From contig JAOUMY010000004.1 in the NCBI GenBank assembly GCA_029881255.1, positions 302,182 through 366,181 of the forward strand: 64,000 nt of DNA, written 5' to 3'. Made by a program: the position numbers and the translations under genes. Of this stretch, positions 8,880 through 16,226 are shown piece after piece. Position 1 is the stretch's first letter, and each line of letters begins with the position of its first letter. The stretch is from Gammaproteobacteria bacterium (GTDB lineage: Bacteria; Pseudomonadota; Gammaproteobacteria; S012-40). Under the pieces are notes generated by a model that ran no database searches, was not told the DNA's origin, and was given only the letters and a program-made list of their open reading frames with translations.

Positions 8880-9740
8880 ATGTCACTTACACAATTGGAT
8901 CTTGAATTGATTCCGTTGCCTGCTTTGCAACTAAACAGCAAGTTAGAGATTGTCGGTTCGAATCTTCTTTTTGTTCACACGTTCGATCAGGATAGTTCTC
9001 AAGTTCGGCCACTTGTAGATTTTCTGGATCTTCAGTCATACGAACAACTCATCGCCGGAATTCAAGAATCACCTTCAGAATCGTCTGCGCCACTTAATTT
9101 GTGCCTCACAAGTTCTGATATTTCTCACTCTGTCGAAGTAAGCTGGAAGCGGATAGGGGACATGACCAATAGTGCCTATCTCCTGGTACTCAATTGCGTC
9201 GATAAATATGTCGATGAAATCGAAAAGCTTCGCTTCTACGCGACGCGAGATTCCCTGACGGGTAGTTTGAATCGCTGGGCATTTTTTTCGCGCTTTGATG
9301 AGGAGTTTAAAAAGGCGGACCGTTATGACTTACCTTTGTCAGTCGTGATTTTTGATGTGGATTTGTTCAAGCGGATAAACGATACCTATGGTCATCCGGT
9401 GGGTGATGCTTTGTTGATACACATAGTCAAAACCGCGAGAGACAGTCTACGTAACAGCGATATACTCGCGCGTATTGGTGGCGACGAATTCGCCATTTTG
9501 ATGCCGCACACCGGATATGTTCAGGCTGGGGAGGTTGCTGAACGACTATTGCACAATATCAATCACTCGGTCATGGCTTACGACGAGCACCGCATTACCC
9601 CAAAAATCAGTCTTGGCGTAGCCTCAACAAAAGGGGCTCAACATACTGTTCAAACCCTGATGGCGCAATGTGATCGTGCCTTGTACCAGGCCAAACGCAA
9701 ATCGCATGGGCGAATAGATGCCATAAGCGATGTTGCATAG
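8880..9740 (+). CDS. Diguanylate cyclase (GGDEF), cytoplasmic
   Basis: The 286-residue protein has an N-terminal segment of about 115 residues that may be a degenerate PAS-like sensor, then a complete GGDEF domain (about 125-280) with DSLTGSLNR at its entry, DVDLFKRINDTYGH, and the intact active motif RIGGDEF. An R-x-x-D product-inhibition site (RNSD) lies exactly five residues before GGDEF, so cyclic di-GMP synthesis from two GTP with feedback inhibition is expected. There are no membrane helices. The first ATG at 8880 was taken, with AAGGGA upstream; a TTG at 8856 is in frame. It appears monocistronic. Confidence 0.9.
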   Translation: MSLTQLDLELIPLPALQLNSKLEIVGSNLLFVHTFDQDSSQVRPLVDFLDLQSYEQLIAGIQESPSESSAPLNLCLTSSDISHSVEVSWKRIGDMTNSAYLLVLNCVDKYVDEIEKLRFYATRDSLTGSLNRWAFFSRFDEEFKKADRYDLPLSVVIFDVDLFKRINDTYGHPVGDALLIHIVKTARDSLRNSDILARIGGDEFAILMPHTGYVQAGEVAERLLHNINHSVMAYDEHRITPKISLGVASTKGAQHTVQTLMAQCDRALYQAKRKSHGRIDAISDVA

Positions 9741-9854
9741 ATGGGAAATTACGTGGCTACTCCTGGTGAATATCGTCGTTTGCTAGCTGGTTAGCTCTAT
9801 GAAAGCCATATTATCTCCGTGCCCGCCAATTATTAACATTGAATAGACAATCGG

Positions 9855-9871
9855 TTATGATGTAATCATAA
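9855..9871. promoter_or_regulatory. Perfect palindrome upstream of the MgtC-family gene
   Basis: TTATGAT-GTA-ATCATAA is a perfect inverted repeat with 7-bp arms and a 3-bp spacer, about 200 bp before the MgtC-family start. It looks like a dimeric regulator operator. Which regulator binds cannot be told from sequence. The remainder of 9741-10068 shows no supported gene. Confidence 0.5.
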
Positions 9872-10068
9872 AGTAAGAATATGCTTATATTAAGAGGGAT
9901 CTGTGGTCCTGGGTGGCGGATAGGTGCTGGCGTTGGCGTGAGCTCGCTGACTATAGCTACACCGTAAGCCGAAATACTGAAACGCTAAATTTCATACGTA
10001 TCGACTATTCCCGGGCTGGGAATTTGCATTTCAGATCAAACCAGATTTTTTGGAAGGCTTACGACGGT

Positions 10069-10557
10069 ATGCAGGCATTATTTGACATAGACCCCTTCAA
10101 CTGGCCGGCCATTGTAACGGCTTTACTCTGCGGCACCATTATTGGGTTGGAACGACAACTGCGCGGCAAACCGGTTGGGATACGCACATCAGCACTAATC
10201 GTACTGGGAACCTATGTCTTTGTGAAATCTGCGTCCACCTTGGTGGGTAATGTTGACGCAGGCAGGGTTATCGGCCAGGTCATTACCGGCATTGGATTCC
10301 TCGGTGCAGGTGTGATGCTAGCACGAGAAGGAATCGTCGTTGGTGTTACCTCTGCATCCGCCATCTGGGCGCTTGCGTCCATCGGTGTGACTATTGGCCT
10401 GGGCTATCATCTCACCGCAATAAAACTCTCCTTCGTAGTCATTTTTATCTTACTCGGCGTCGACTTACTCGAAGACTATTCCGCCGCATTCACCCGTGGC
10501 GTACACGCTAAAATACGCGACTGGCGAGGGCGCGGAATACAACCGCGGCAAGAGTAA
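10069..10557 (+). CDS. MgtC/SapB family membrane protein (short form)
   Basis: About 162 residues with four to five hydrophobic helices and the family signatures GTIIGLERQLRGKPVGIRTSALIVLG (about 18-43), ITGIGFLGAGVML (about 72-84) and VTSASAIWALASIGV (about 93-107). MgtC proteins act in the inner membrane and are linked to low-magnesium survival and modulation of ATP synthase in Salmonella; this short form lacks the C-terminal cytoplasmic domain, so the role here is uncertain. The ATG at 10069 was chosen because conserved sequence begins there; the longer upstream frame is rich in unlikely residues. GGAAGG lies about 11 bases upstream. Confidence 0.85.
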   Translation: MQALFDIDPFNWPAIVTALLCGTIIGLERQLRGKPVGIRTSALIVLGTYVFVKSASTLVGNVDAGRVIGQVITGIGFLGAGVMLAREGIVVGVTSASAIWALASIGVTIGLGYHLTAIKLSFVVIFILLGVDLLEDYSAAFTRGVHAKIRDWRGRGIQPRQE

Positions 10558-10929
10558 AATGTCGCAAATTATTCGCCTCGCGTTTCGACAATTTCTCACG
10601 CTCTAACATCGCTCATTCCACTTAAACGAACCCACGCGTATTTGTATGGCGGCCATACGGTGCATTTTCCCTTGTGCGTCTGATGAAATTGCTATTAAAT
10701 CAGTATAATTCTGAATTGACAGACAGGTTTTGCGTTGCACTTCAAATTACCCGGAAACAAGGGTGTTATATGACATTAGTCGCGGAGATTGAAGTTTAAA
10801 ATGTTCTCCCGAAGGAGCTGAAGGCATAGAGCTTGTTTTGGAAAGGGCAGTATTTCCGTCCGTGACAACTTAGCAAAAGGGCGTTTCTTGGTTGCTATCC
10901 CATGCATAATCTGCGACACCTAAAGGACA
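10558..10929. other. Intergenic region without recognised gene
   Basis: About 370 bp between the MgtC-family and cupin genes. I saw no ORF with a ribosome site and no recognisable riboswitch or terminator. It should contain the cupin promoter. Confidence 0.4.
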
Positions 10930-11400
10930 ATGATGATTACTAAAAAACCAATTAGCGCGAGAGAAGTATCAGGCTCAGACCGGTCTGTTTATCCAGAACC
11001 TTTCGCTTCAATGATGAAAGGTCGCTTCAAAAGAAAATTGGGAGAATTTTTTGGTCTCCAAAACTTTGGTGTAAATCTAACAGAATTGGCGCCTGGGGGT
11101 ATTTCCGCGTTGAAGCATTATCATTTAACGCAAGACGAATTCATTTATATTGTTTCTGGATGTCCAACCCTTTTATTGGACGACAAAGAATTTTCAATGT
11201 CGCCTGGGGACTGCTTTGGCGTTCGAGCAGGCGAAAAATGCGGAGCCCAATTGAAAAATGGATCCAATGAGGCTGTTGTATATCTGGAAGTTGGTGATCG
11301 TACGGCAGGGGATATCGTTGAATATCCCGACGATGACTTAAAAGCATTTGATACCGAGTCTGGCTGGGTATTTACGCATAAGAACGGTGATAAGTATTGA
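10930..11400 (+). CDS. Cupin-domain protein
   Basis: A 156-residue single-domain cupin. The first conserved cupin motif is visible as G-G-x5-KHYHLTQDEFIYIVSG (about 56-78), carrying His and Glu metal-ligand candidates, and the second as SPGDCFGVRAGEKCGAQLKNG (about 93-113), in which the usual second His is not obvious, so metal binding may be altered. Cupins bind small molecules or act as isomerases, dioxygenases or sugar-binding proteins; substrate unknown. It has no signal peptide and is probably cytoplasmic. AAAGGA lies before the ATG pair (10930/10933). The following 300 bp contain no gene, so it is probably transcribed alone. Confidence 0.8.
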   Translation: MMITKKPISAREVSGSDRSVYPEPFASMMKGRFKRKLGEFFGLQNFGVNLTELAPGGISALKHYHLTQDEFIYIVSGCPTLLLDDKEFSMSPGDCFGVRAGEKCGAQLKNGSNEAVVYLEVGDRTAGDIVEYPDDDLKAFDTESGWVFTHKNGDKY

Positions 11401-11699
11401 TTCATCAATATTCAGTTTTCCGCTGTGTTCCCACCGTACAATGATGAAGTCAGGTAGGAGCGGAGTAGTGGGAATCGTTGCAAGTAGGAAAAATATGGTT
11501 ATCCCGCTTAATTTATGTTTTTATCAAGTCTGTGCGACAGCGCGATTATCATTTAACGGAGTTTTGATGAAATGATAATTGGCGAATATTTAGTCTTTGG
11601 TGGGTTTGCCGCTGGGCGATCAATGATATTTAGTTCGAGTATCGGTGTCGGTCTATCGCTTCCTGGTTTTTAAACGCTGCAGACGTAAAAGAGGTGACC

Positions 11700-12179
11700 T
11701 TGCACATTACTGTATTATTGGCGATATGTATTGTGACATTTAATGCCTTATTGAACCCCACGCTTGCCAGCGATTCTGCGTCTTGGGGAACGGCAAAAGG
11801 TGTGGATTATCGTTACGCACCACAAAAGGTGTTATACGATCTCACCACCGGCGATGCAGAACATCTCAAAAATATTATGGATAGAGTGGGACTATTGTAT
11901 AAATTGTATGATTCAGATCCATTTGAAAGTTCGATCGTTGTAATCATTCATGGGGACAGCATACCTTTCTTCAGTATAGCCAACACGCAGAATTATGAAT
12001 TGATGAAAAGAGCCTATAATTTTACGTTAGGCTCGACGATTGAATTTCGCATGTGTCAGGCAGCCGCGAAGGTCAGGGGTTACGAGCCGCGTGATATCCA
12101 TGGGTTCGTAAAGATGGTGCCGATGGCGGATGCAGAAATTGTAAAACTGCAAAAGGAAGGTTATGCCTATATGCAATAG
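11700..12179 (+). CDS. Exported DsrE-family protein
   Basis: The mature part (about 130 residues) matches the DsrE/DsrF-like fold by eye: segments such as VVIIHGDSIPFF, an EFRMCQAAAKVRGY stretch with the conserved Cys (FRxC), and a typical C-terminal VKMVPMADAEIVKLQKEGYAYMQ. An N-terminal signal segment ending near LAS-D shows it is exported, unlike cytoplasmic DsrEF, and this periplasmic form is common in sulfur-associated and other proteobacteria. Roles in sulfur handling are suggested for the family but not proved for this subgroup. Start TTG at 11700 was chosen because GAGGTGA lies directly upstream; a GTG at 11694 is the alternative. Confidence 0.8.
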   Translation: MHITVLLAICIVTFNALLNPTLASDSASWGTAKGVDYRYAPQKVLYDLTTGDAEHLKNIMDRVGLLYKLYDSDPFESSIVVIIHGDSIPFFSIANTQNYELMKRAYNFTLGSTIEFRMCQAAAKVRGYEPRDIHGFVKMVPMADAEIVKLQKEGYAYMQ

Positions 12180-12265
12180 AGTATGGTTTCGCATTCTTTA
12201 CTTGAATAAACTTTCGTCATTCTATTGATGGCCTAAAGTCATCGTCAATTGCACAGGAAGTACAT

Positions 12266-12667
12266 ATGGATATGCCAGTCACTCGCGGTGTTCATCATAT
12301 CGGTCTAACAGTCTCAAAACTGGAAGAAAGTGCACGGTTTTTCACCACTATACTTGCTTGGAAGGAAGTACGTAGGCGCGAAGATTATCCTGCGATATTT
12401 GTTAGTGACGGGCATATTATGCTCACGCTGTGGGCAACGAAAGAAGAGCCTTTTATAGCGTTCGATAAGAACAGAAATGTTGGATTGCATCATGTTGCGC
12501 TCGCGGTCGCCGACGAGACTGGGCTCAACAAAACATACGAGCGATTAAAAGAACATCATGTTGAGATTGAGTTCTCTCCGGAGTTATTAGGGGCCGGGCC
12601 TGCCAAGCATATGATGTGTTATGACCCGAGTGGCATTCGTGTGGAATTTATTTGGCCTGGTAACTAG
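12266..12667 (+). CDS. VOC-family (glyoxalase/bleomycin resistance-like) protein
   Basis: 133 residues forming two paired beta-alpha-beta-beta-beta modules: GVHHIGLTVSKLEESARFF (about 8-26) and GLHHVALAVAD (about 73-83), with metal-ligand candidates His in both module starts and Glu in VEFIWPGN at the end. VOC proteins include lyases, dioxygenases and resistance proteins; the substrate cannot be inferred. It is cytoplasmic, with AGGAAG upstream of the ATG. It lies between the DsrE-like and YjdM genes on the same strand with 50-90 bp gaps. Confidence 0.85.
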   Translation: MDMPVTRGVHHIGLTVSKLEESARFFTTILAWKEVRRREDYPAIFVSDGHIMLTLWATKEEPFIAFDKNRNVGLHHVALAVADETGLNKTYERLKEHHVEIEFSPELLGAGPAKHMMCYDPSGIRVEFIWPGN

Positions 12668-12719
12668 CAGGTATTACGCGAGAATTATGCAAACACTTTT
12701 AATTATATAGAGAATTACT

Positions 12720-13058
12720 ATGAGTGAGTTACCCAGTTGTCCAAGTTGTAGTTCTGTTTATACCTACGAAGACGGAAATATGTTGGTCTGCCCGGAGTGT
12801 GGTCATGAGTGGAAGATCGGCGATGAGGCTCAGCAAGTCGAAGGACTTGCCATTAAGGACTCCAATGGCAATCTATTGAGTGATGGTGACACGGTTAGCG
12901 TAATTAAGGACTTGAAGGTGAAGGGTAGTTCCTTAGTCGTTAAGGTCGGCACCAAGGTCAAAAATATCAGGCTGGTGGAGGGCGATCATAACATCGATTG
13001 CAAGATAGACGGCATTGGACCAATGAAACTCAAATCGGAGTTTGTTAAAAAAGTGTAG
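12720..13058 (+). CDS. yjdM: YjdM (PhnA) family zinc-ribbon protein
   Basis: A 112-residue protein with an N-terminal zinc ribbon (CPSCSS ... CPECGHEW, Cys at about 7, 10, 25 and 28) followed by the conserved PhnA domain ([26 protein letters not shown]). The length and architecture match E. coli YjdM, formerly PhnA. Despite the old name, a phosphonate-degradation role is not established; phosphonoacetate hydrolase activity belongs to an unrelated protein. The ATG lies after GAGAATTAC, a weak ribosome site. A hairpin terminator follows immediately, so this gene ends the small cluster. Confidence 0.93.
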   Translation: MSELPSCPSCSSVYTYEDGNMLVCPECGHEWKIGDEAQQVEGLAIKDSNGNLLSDGDTVSVIKDLKVKGSSLVVKVGTKVKNIRLVEGDHNIDCKIDGIGPMKLKSEFVKKV

Positions 13059-13075
13059 CGGCATGCCGCCTGGTT
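13058..13075 (+). terminator. Probable terminator after yjdM
   Basis: GCGG-CATG-CCGC (13058-13069) forms a short GC-rich hairpin overlapping the end of the stop codon and is followed by CTGG and a run of five T. Confidence 0.5.
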
Positions 13076-13309
13076 TTTCGCTAAGTACGGGGTTTCCTAT
13101 AAAGCGCTATCCGATAATTCTCATAACACAAGGCCGGAAGGGTTAGTGTTCGCTTCGTGAGCAAAACGTGAGTGCGTTGAAATATAGTAGCCATATGCTT
13201 TCTCGGTAATCCATAAGGTGTTTCCGGAGAGCTTGCGCGGACGAAGGAGTCGCCGCGGATTATAAAAGTGCGAGTTGAAACTATTAAAACCAGGACATAA
13301 GGACACAAC

Positions 13310-14866
13310 ATGAAAAGTCTAAGTAAATTTATAATATTTCTTTTATTTACCACACTGATGGCAGCGTGTTTCCATGAATCGCTGTTCGAGGTAAAAGAAG
13401 AAGATAAAGTCGACGGCAGTAAGGTAGCCGTAGTCAATTCAGAAAAATTCGAAGAGAGTAGTACACCGGTTGCACTTTCAGAAACTGATGCGAAAGATGC
13501 GGCCAGGGCCAGCATGAAAAAAGCCCTCAATGATGGTGTCTACGCGCTGAGAGATTCCGTTGAAAGCATGGACGCTGAGAATAGTCTCTCTTTTGCGCTG
13601 AAGGCCCAGACCCTCCGTAATAAACCGGCTTACAAGGCGCTTAGTTCCCCACAGATGTCGCGTTTTCTAAATGGTCGATTCGGTCAGAAAATGTCGAAAA
13701 CCTTTCTAAACGGACGCAGTTTGGTCGGACGTACAATGCACGAGGAGGATGAACTTGCGGACGCAATCGACATGTTATTTGATGAGATACTTGATGCAGG
13801 TGTGAAGGACGGAAATACTGTTACCTATTCACTACAGGACAGTGTATGCGACGACATTTCCGATGAGGATGACCTTGCTGCCTGTGAAGAATTGCAAAAG
13901 CATGTGTTTGTGGACATCGTCCTAAATTCTGACACCTCTGGCGTAATCAAGCTTAGATACGATGATTACGCACCCATGGCATTCGGCTATAGCCAGGACG
14001 AATGGTATTACGAGGTGAATCTCTCGGTGATTAAGGCTTTGGCGGAACAAATTCAAGAAGACTTTGATTTATCACAAGACGAAATAGATGCCCTTGAATT
14101 GCCTGAGAAGCTATCAGGCAGTTTCCGTGTAACGCTTGCGTTACCAGCCGAAAACAAGGTCCGCATGGCTTTTGGTATTACGAATGATATAGATGTTATC
14201 TTTTCTGATAGCAGTGGCAGTAGCAGTGAAAAAATCACATTTTTTGTCGCAACGGCTGAAGTAGTGTCCTTAACTGTAGATATTGAAGATACAGACTCAG
14301 ATTTAGTGATTGATCTTCACCGGACGGAATTTTCATATGCAGAGACTAATGAAAATAAAACAGAGTCTGTAAAATTCGCAATGGCAGGCGTCACCGGAAC
14401 GTTTAGCGGAAAGATCGACGGCGATACTCTGGTAGCGACCAACGTCGGTTTAAGGGGCCAGCCAGTAACGTTTGACATAAATGGTCAACGCGCCGTAACG
14501 ATAGAGGCCGATACTATAGATATTACTGCGGGTGAAAGCGAAGATAAATTTTCGATCACTTTAGACAAAGCATTGTCGGCGAAGGTAACGGTGAAGAACG
14601 TCAATGGTGAATTCGCATATGAAATTTTCTCAAATGCCGATAATCCGAGAGATCCAAATTTGAGTGCATCTTTTTCCGTAACCGCACCGGCTGGAACGGT
14701 ATTGGCGGATTCTCAGGAGGAGTGGATGCGAGTGGATGAAGGTGGGCCATTTAAACTGACGGTAACCGGTCCGGACGCAGGAAGTGTGACGGTGAACCAG
14801 GGTGAGTGTCTCATCATCCCAATTGACGATTCGTTTCCAACAGCGGAAGAGTGCGCTGCACTATAA
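13310..14866 (+). CDS. Large lipoprotein of unknown function
   Basis: 518 residues with a signal peptide and lipobox (LMAAC, Cys about residue 20), so the mature protein is lipid-anchored. The N-terminal part (about 30-160) is charged and helical; a middle region (about 160-330) carries four Cys in VCDDISDEDDLAACEE-like acidic sequence and mixed sheets; the C-terminal half (about 330-518) is rich in Thr/Val/Asp strands of the adhesin type (VTGTFSGKIDGD, VTVKNVNGEF). No enzyme motif is visible. It is strongly acidic. It is flanked by its own promoter region and a strong terminator, so it is transcribed alone. I do not recognise the family. Confidence 0.8.
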   Translation: MKSLSKFIIFLLFTTLMAACFHESLFEVKEEDKVDGSKVAVVNSEKFEESSTPVALSETDAKDAARASMKKALNDGVYALRDSVESMDAENSLSFALKAQTLRNKPAYKALSSPQMSRFLNGRFGQKMSKTFLNGRSLVGRTMHEEDELADAIDMLFDEILDAGVKDGNTVTYSLQDSVCDDISDEDDLAACEELQKHVFVDIVLNSDTSGVIKLRYDDYAPMAFGYSQDEWYYEVNLSVIKALAEQIQEDFDLSQDEIDALELPEKLSGSFRVTLALPAENKVRMAFGITNDIDVIFSDSSGSSSEKITFFVATAEVVSLTVDIEDTDSDLVIDLHRTEFSYAETNENKTESVKFAMAGVTGTFSGKIDGDTLVATNVGLRGQPVTFDINGQRAVTIEADTIDITAGESEDKFSITLDKALSAKVTVKNVNGEFAYEIFSNADNPRDPNLSASFSVTAPAGTVLADSQEEWMRVDEGGPFKLTVTGPDAGSVTVNQGECLIIPIDDSFPTAEECAAL

Positions 14867-14889
14867 AATTGAAGTTTTCAGTTAACACT

Positions 14890-14921
14890 AAGCCCCCAAT
14901 GAACTCCTTGGGGGCTTTTTT
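14890..14921 (+). terminator. Strong rho-independent terminator
   Basis: AAGCCCCCAA (14890-14899) pairs with TTGGGGGCTT (14908-14917), followed by T to 14921. It ends the large lipoprotein gene. Confidence 0.92.
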
Positions 14922-14952
14922 AGTTTATGGGATGGATAAATCGTAGTGTTTT

Positions 14953-15237
14953 TTACACTTCTGGTTCGCTATCCCAATTGTCGAATGGGAAGGGTTTATA
15001 TTCAGAGTTAAAGGTGAGAAAACGAAGTATCTGATAGACATAAAGGGACAATTGCTGGCCGAACGCCGTTAATGAAACATTAGGCGCACCTGTCACGACT
15101 GCAAAGCCGAAATTAATAACCACTACGCCGAATATGACAAACTTAGCAATCCAGTAGATAAAGCCAAATAGCAACATATGAAATCCGCGTGACCAGGTGG
15201 TGGAATTTTCCAGGTGTTCTTTGATTTCGTCATTCAT
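14953..15237 (-). CDS. DUF4389 small inner-membrane protein
   Basis: 94 residues with two hydrophobic segments (HMLLFGFIYWIAKFVIFGVVVINFGFAVV) and the characteristic end YVYQILRFLTFNSEYKPFPF of the DUF4389 family, which is widespread in gammaproteobacteria and has no assigned function. GGGAG lies six bases before the ATG. It is convergent with the large lipoprotein gene and lies about 95 bp downstream of the DUF2892 gene on the same strand, so the two may share a transcript. Confidence 0.88.
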   Translation of the reverse strand: MNDEIKEHLENSTTWSRGFHMLLFGFIYWIAKFVIFGVVVINFGFAVVTGAPNVSLTAFGQQLSLYVYQILRFLTFNSEYKPFPFDNWDSEPEV

Positions 15238-15333
15238 GTCTGTCTCCCTATGGGTGGGTACCGAACCCCAAGACTATATTGGGGGTATAGTTGACCTTTC
15301 AACACCCCTGACGGGGAAATCTGATACCTAATT

Positions 15334-15540
15334 TCAGTTTTTTGTTCGAAATAGCATTTTTGAAAATATCAAACCTGGGCAAATCCCTGTAATTGCGGCC
15401 ATCAAAAGAAAACTGGAAGGGATATAGAGCACCCAGTGCGCGACCGAAAATCCGGTTAAACCAATTCCAAGCCATAAAACGCCTGATGTAACTAGTAGAA
15501 AAAACCGTACAGCGGGTGGCGCCATATGTTCCTTGAGCAT
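15334..15540 (-). CDS. DUF2892-like small membrane protein
   Basis: 68 residues with two transmembrane helices (about 11-30 and 33-55) and a GICPGLIFSKMLF tail resembling the GxCPlY segment of the DUF2892/YgaP membrane domain family. Members are often linked to rhodaneses or metal/sulfur stress loci, but no rhodanese domain is here. AGGAGACC precedes the ATG. Two palindromes lie 37-71 bp upstream, suggesting regulated expression. Family assignment is moderate because the protein is so short. Confidence 0.6.
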   Translation of the reverse strand: MLKEHMAPPAVRFFLLVTSGVLWLGIGLTGFSVAHWVLYIPSSFLLMAAITGICPGLIFSKMLFRTKN

Positions 15541-15576
15541 TGAAGGTCTCCTATGTTGCAGTCAAAAACCCAATTT

Positions 15577-15611
15577 AGTACTTAAACAGTACTTTAGTCG
15601 GTACGACTAAA
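15577..15611. promoter_or_regulatory. Two adjacent palindromes upstream of the DUF2892-like gene
   Basis: AGTACT-TAAAC-AGTACT (15577-15593) is directly followed by the perfect palindrome TTTAGTCG-GTA-CGACTAAA (15593-15611). They lie upstream of the minus-strand start at 15540 in a 380-bp intergenic region (15541-15922) that otherwise shows no supported gene. They look like tandem operators for a dimeric regulator. Confidence 0.5.
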
Positions 15612-15922
15612 AGCGGCAAGAATCGTAATACCCGCTACTTCAATTTTGCAATATCTCAAGGAGCGGGCTATGGACACCGAAATCAGATTTGGCGAATATG
15701 TGGAGATTTAGTGAAGATTGTCCAGGAGGATTAAGGTCGCATCGACTTAACCACGTGTATCCATTGATTCTCAAACATGCCAAGGACGTATGCTGACCGG
15801 CAAGAGCTTGAATATTACATTCTCCTGTAGCACTATTGATCTTCACGAACTGGGGCAGCCATCAAGGATTCCGGTGTTACAGAGCTCTAGTATTTTTAAT
15901 GGAATTATCAAAGGAGGATGTT

Positions 15923-16117
15923 ATGGCGACATATGAATGCAAGAAATGTGGAATGTCGGTTAATGCGACATGTGGGAAGTGTGATGCGCCTCTCGTAAAT
16001 GGCAACTTAAAACTCGACGATAATTCTAATGTACAAATTTCTGAATGCCCAAATGGGCACGGAAAGATCAAATCGCCTATGTGTTGTGGCGAAGACATGA
16101 GTTGCACCGCATCTTAA
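15923..16117 (+). CDS. Small zinc-ribbon protein
   Basis: 64 residues with seven or more metal-ligand candidates: CKKC, C-G-K-C, a C-P-N-G-H pair, and CC near the end (PMCCGEDMSC). This pattern (CxxCGM-VN-TCGKC-PLVN ... CPNGHGKIKSPMCCG) recurs in a conserved family of short zinc-ribbon proteins in gammaproteobacteria; function unknown. The ATG at 15923 is preceded by AAAGGAGG, a very strong ribosome site, which suggests high expression. The frame extends 29 codons upstream, but no ribosome site supports that. A terminator follows. Confidence 0.85.
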   Translation: MATYECKKCGMSVNATCGKCDAPLVNGNLKLDDNSNVQISECPNGHGKIKSPMCCGEDMSCTAS

Positions 16118-16148
16118 CCAGTATTCCTCCAATAGACCGAATAAAAAA

Positions 16149-16172
16149 ATGCCAGCCTATACAGGCTGGCAT
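16149..16172. terminator. Bidirectional terminator
   Basis: ATGCCAGCCT (16149-16158) pairs with AGGCTGGCAT (16163-16172). An A-run precedes it and a T-run follows, so it serves both the zinc-ribbon gene on plus and the protease gene on minus. Confidence 0.93.
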
Positions 16173-16226
16173 TTTTTGTTTACACAATGTACTGAATTAC
16201 TTTAGTGCAATTGCAATAAAGTTGAT

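Noticed and set aside
9913..10068. Longer N-terminus for the MgtC-family protein
   Set aside because: Sequence is not membrane-like or conserved; MgtC homology begins at about 10069.
15640..15846. Minus-strand frame of 68 residues before the zinc-ribbon gene
   Set aside because: No ribosome site or family resemblance, and it overlaps the zinc-ribbon leader.
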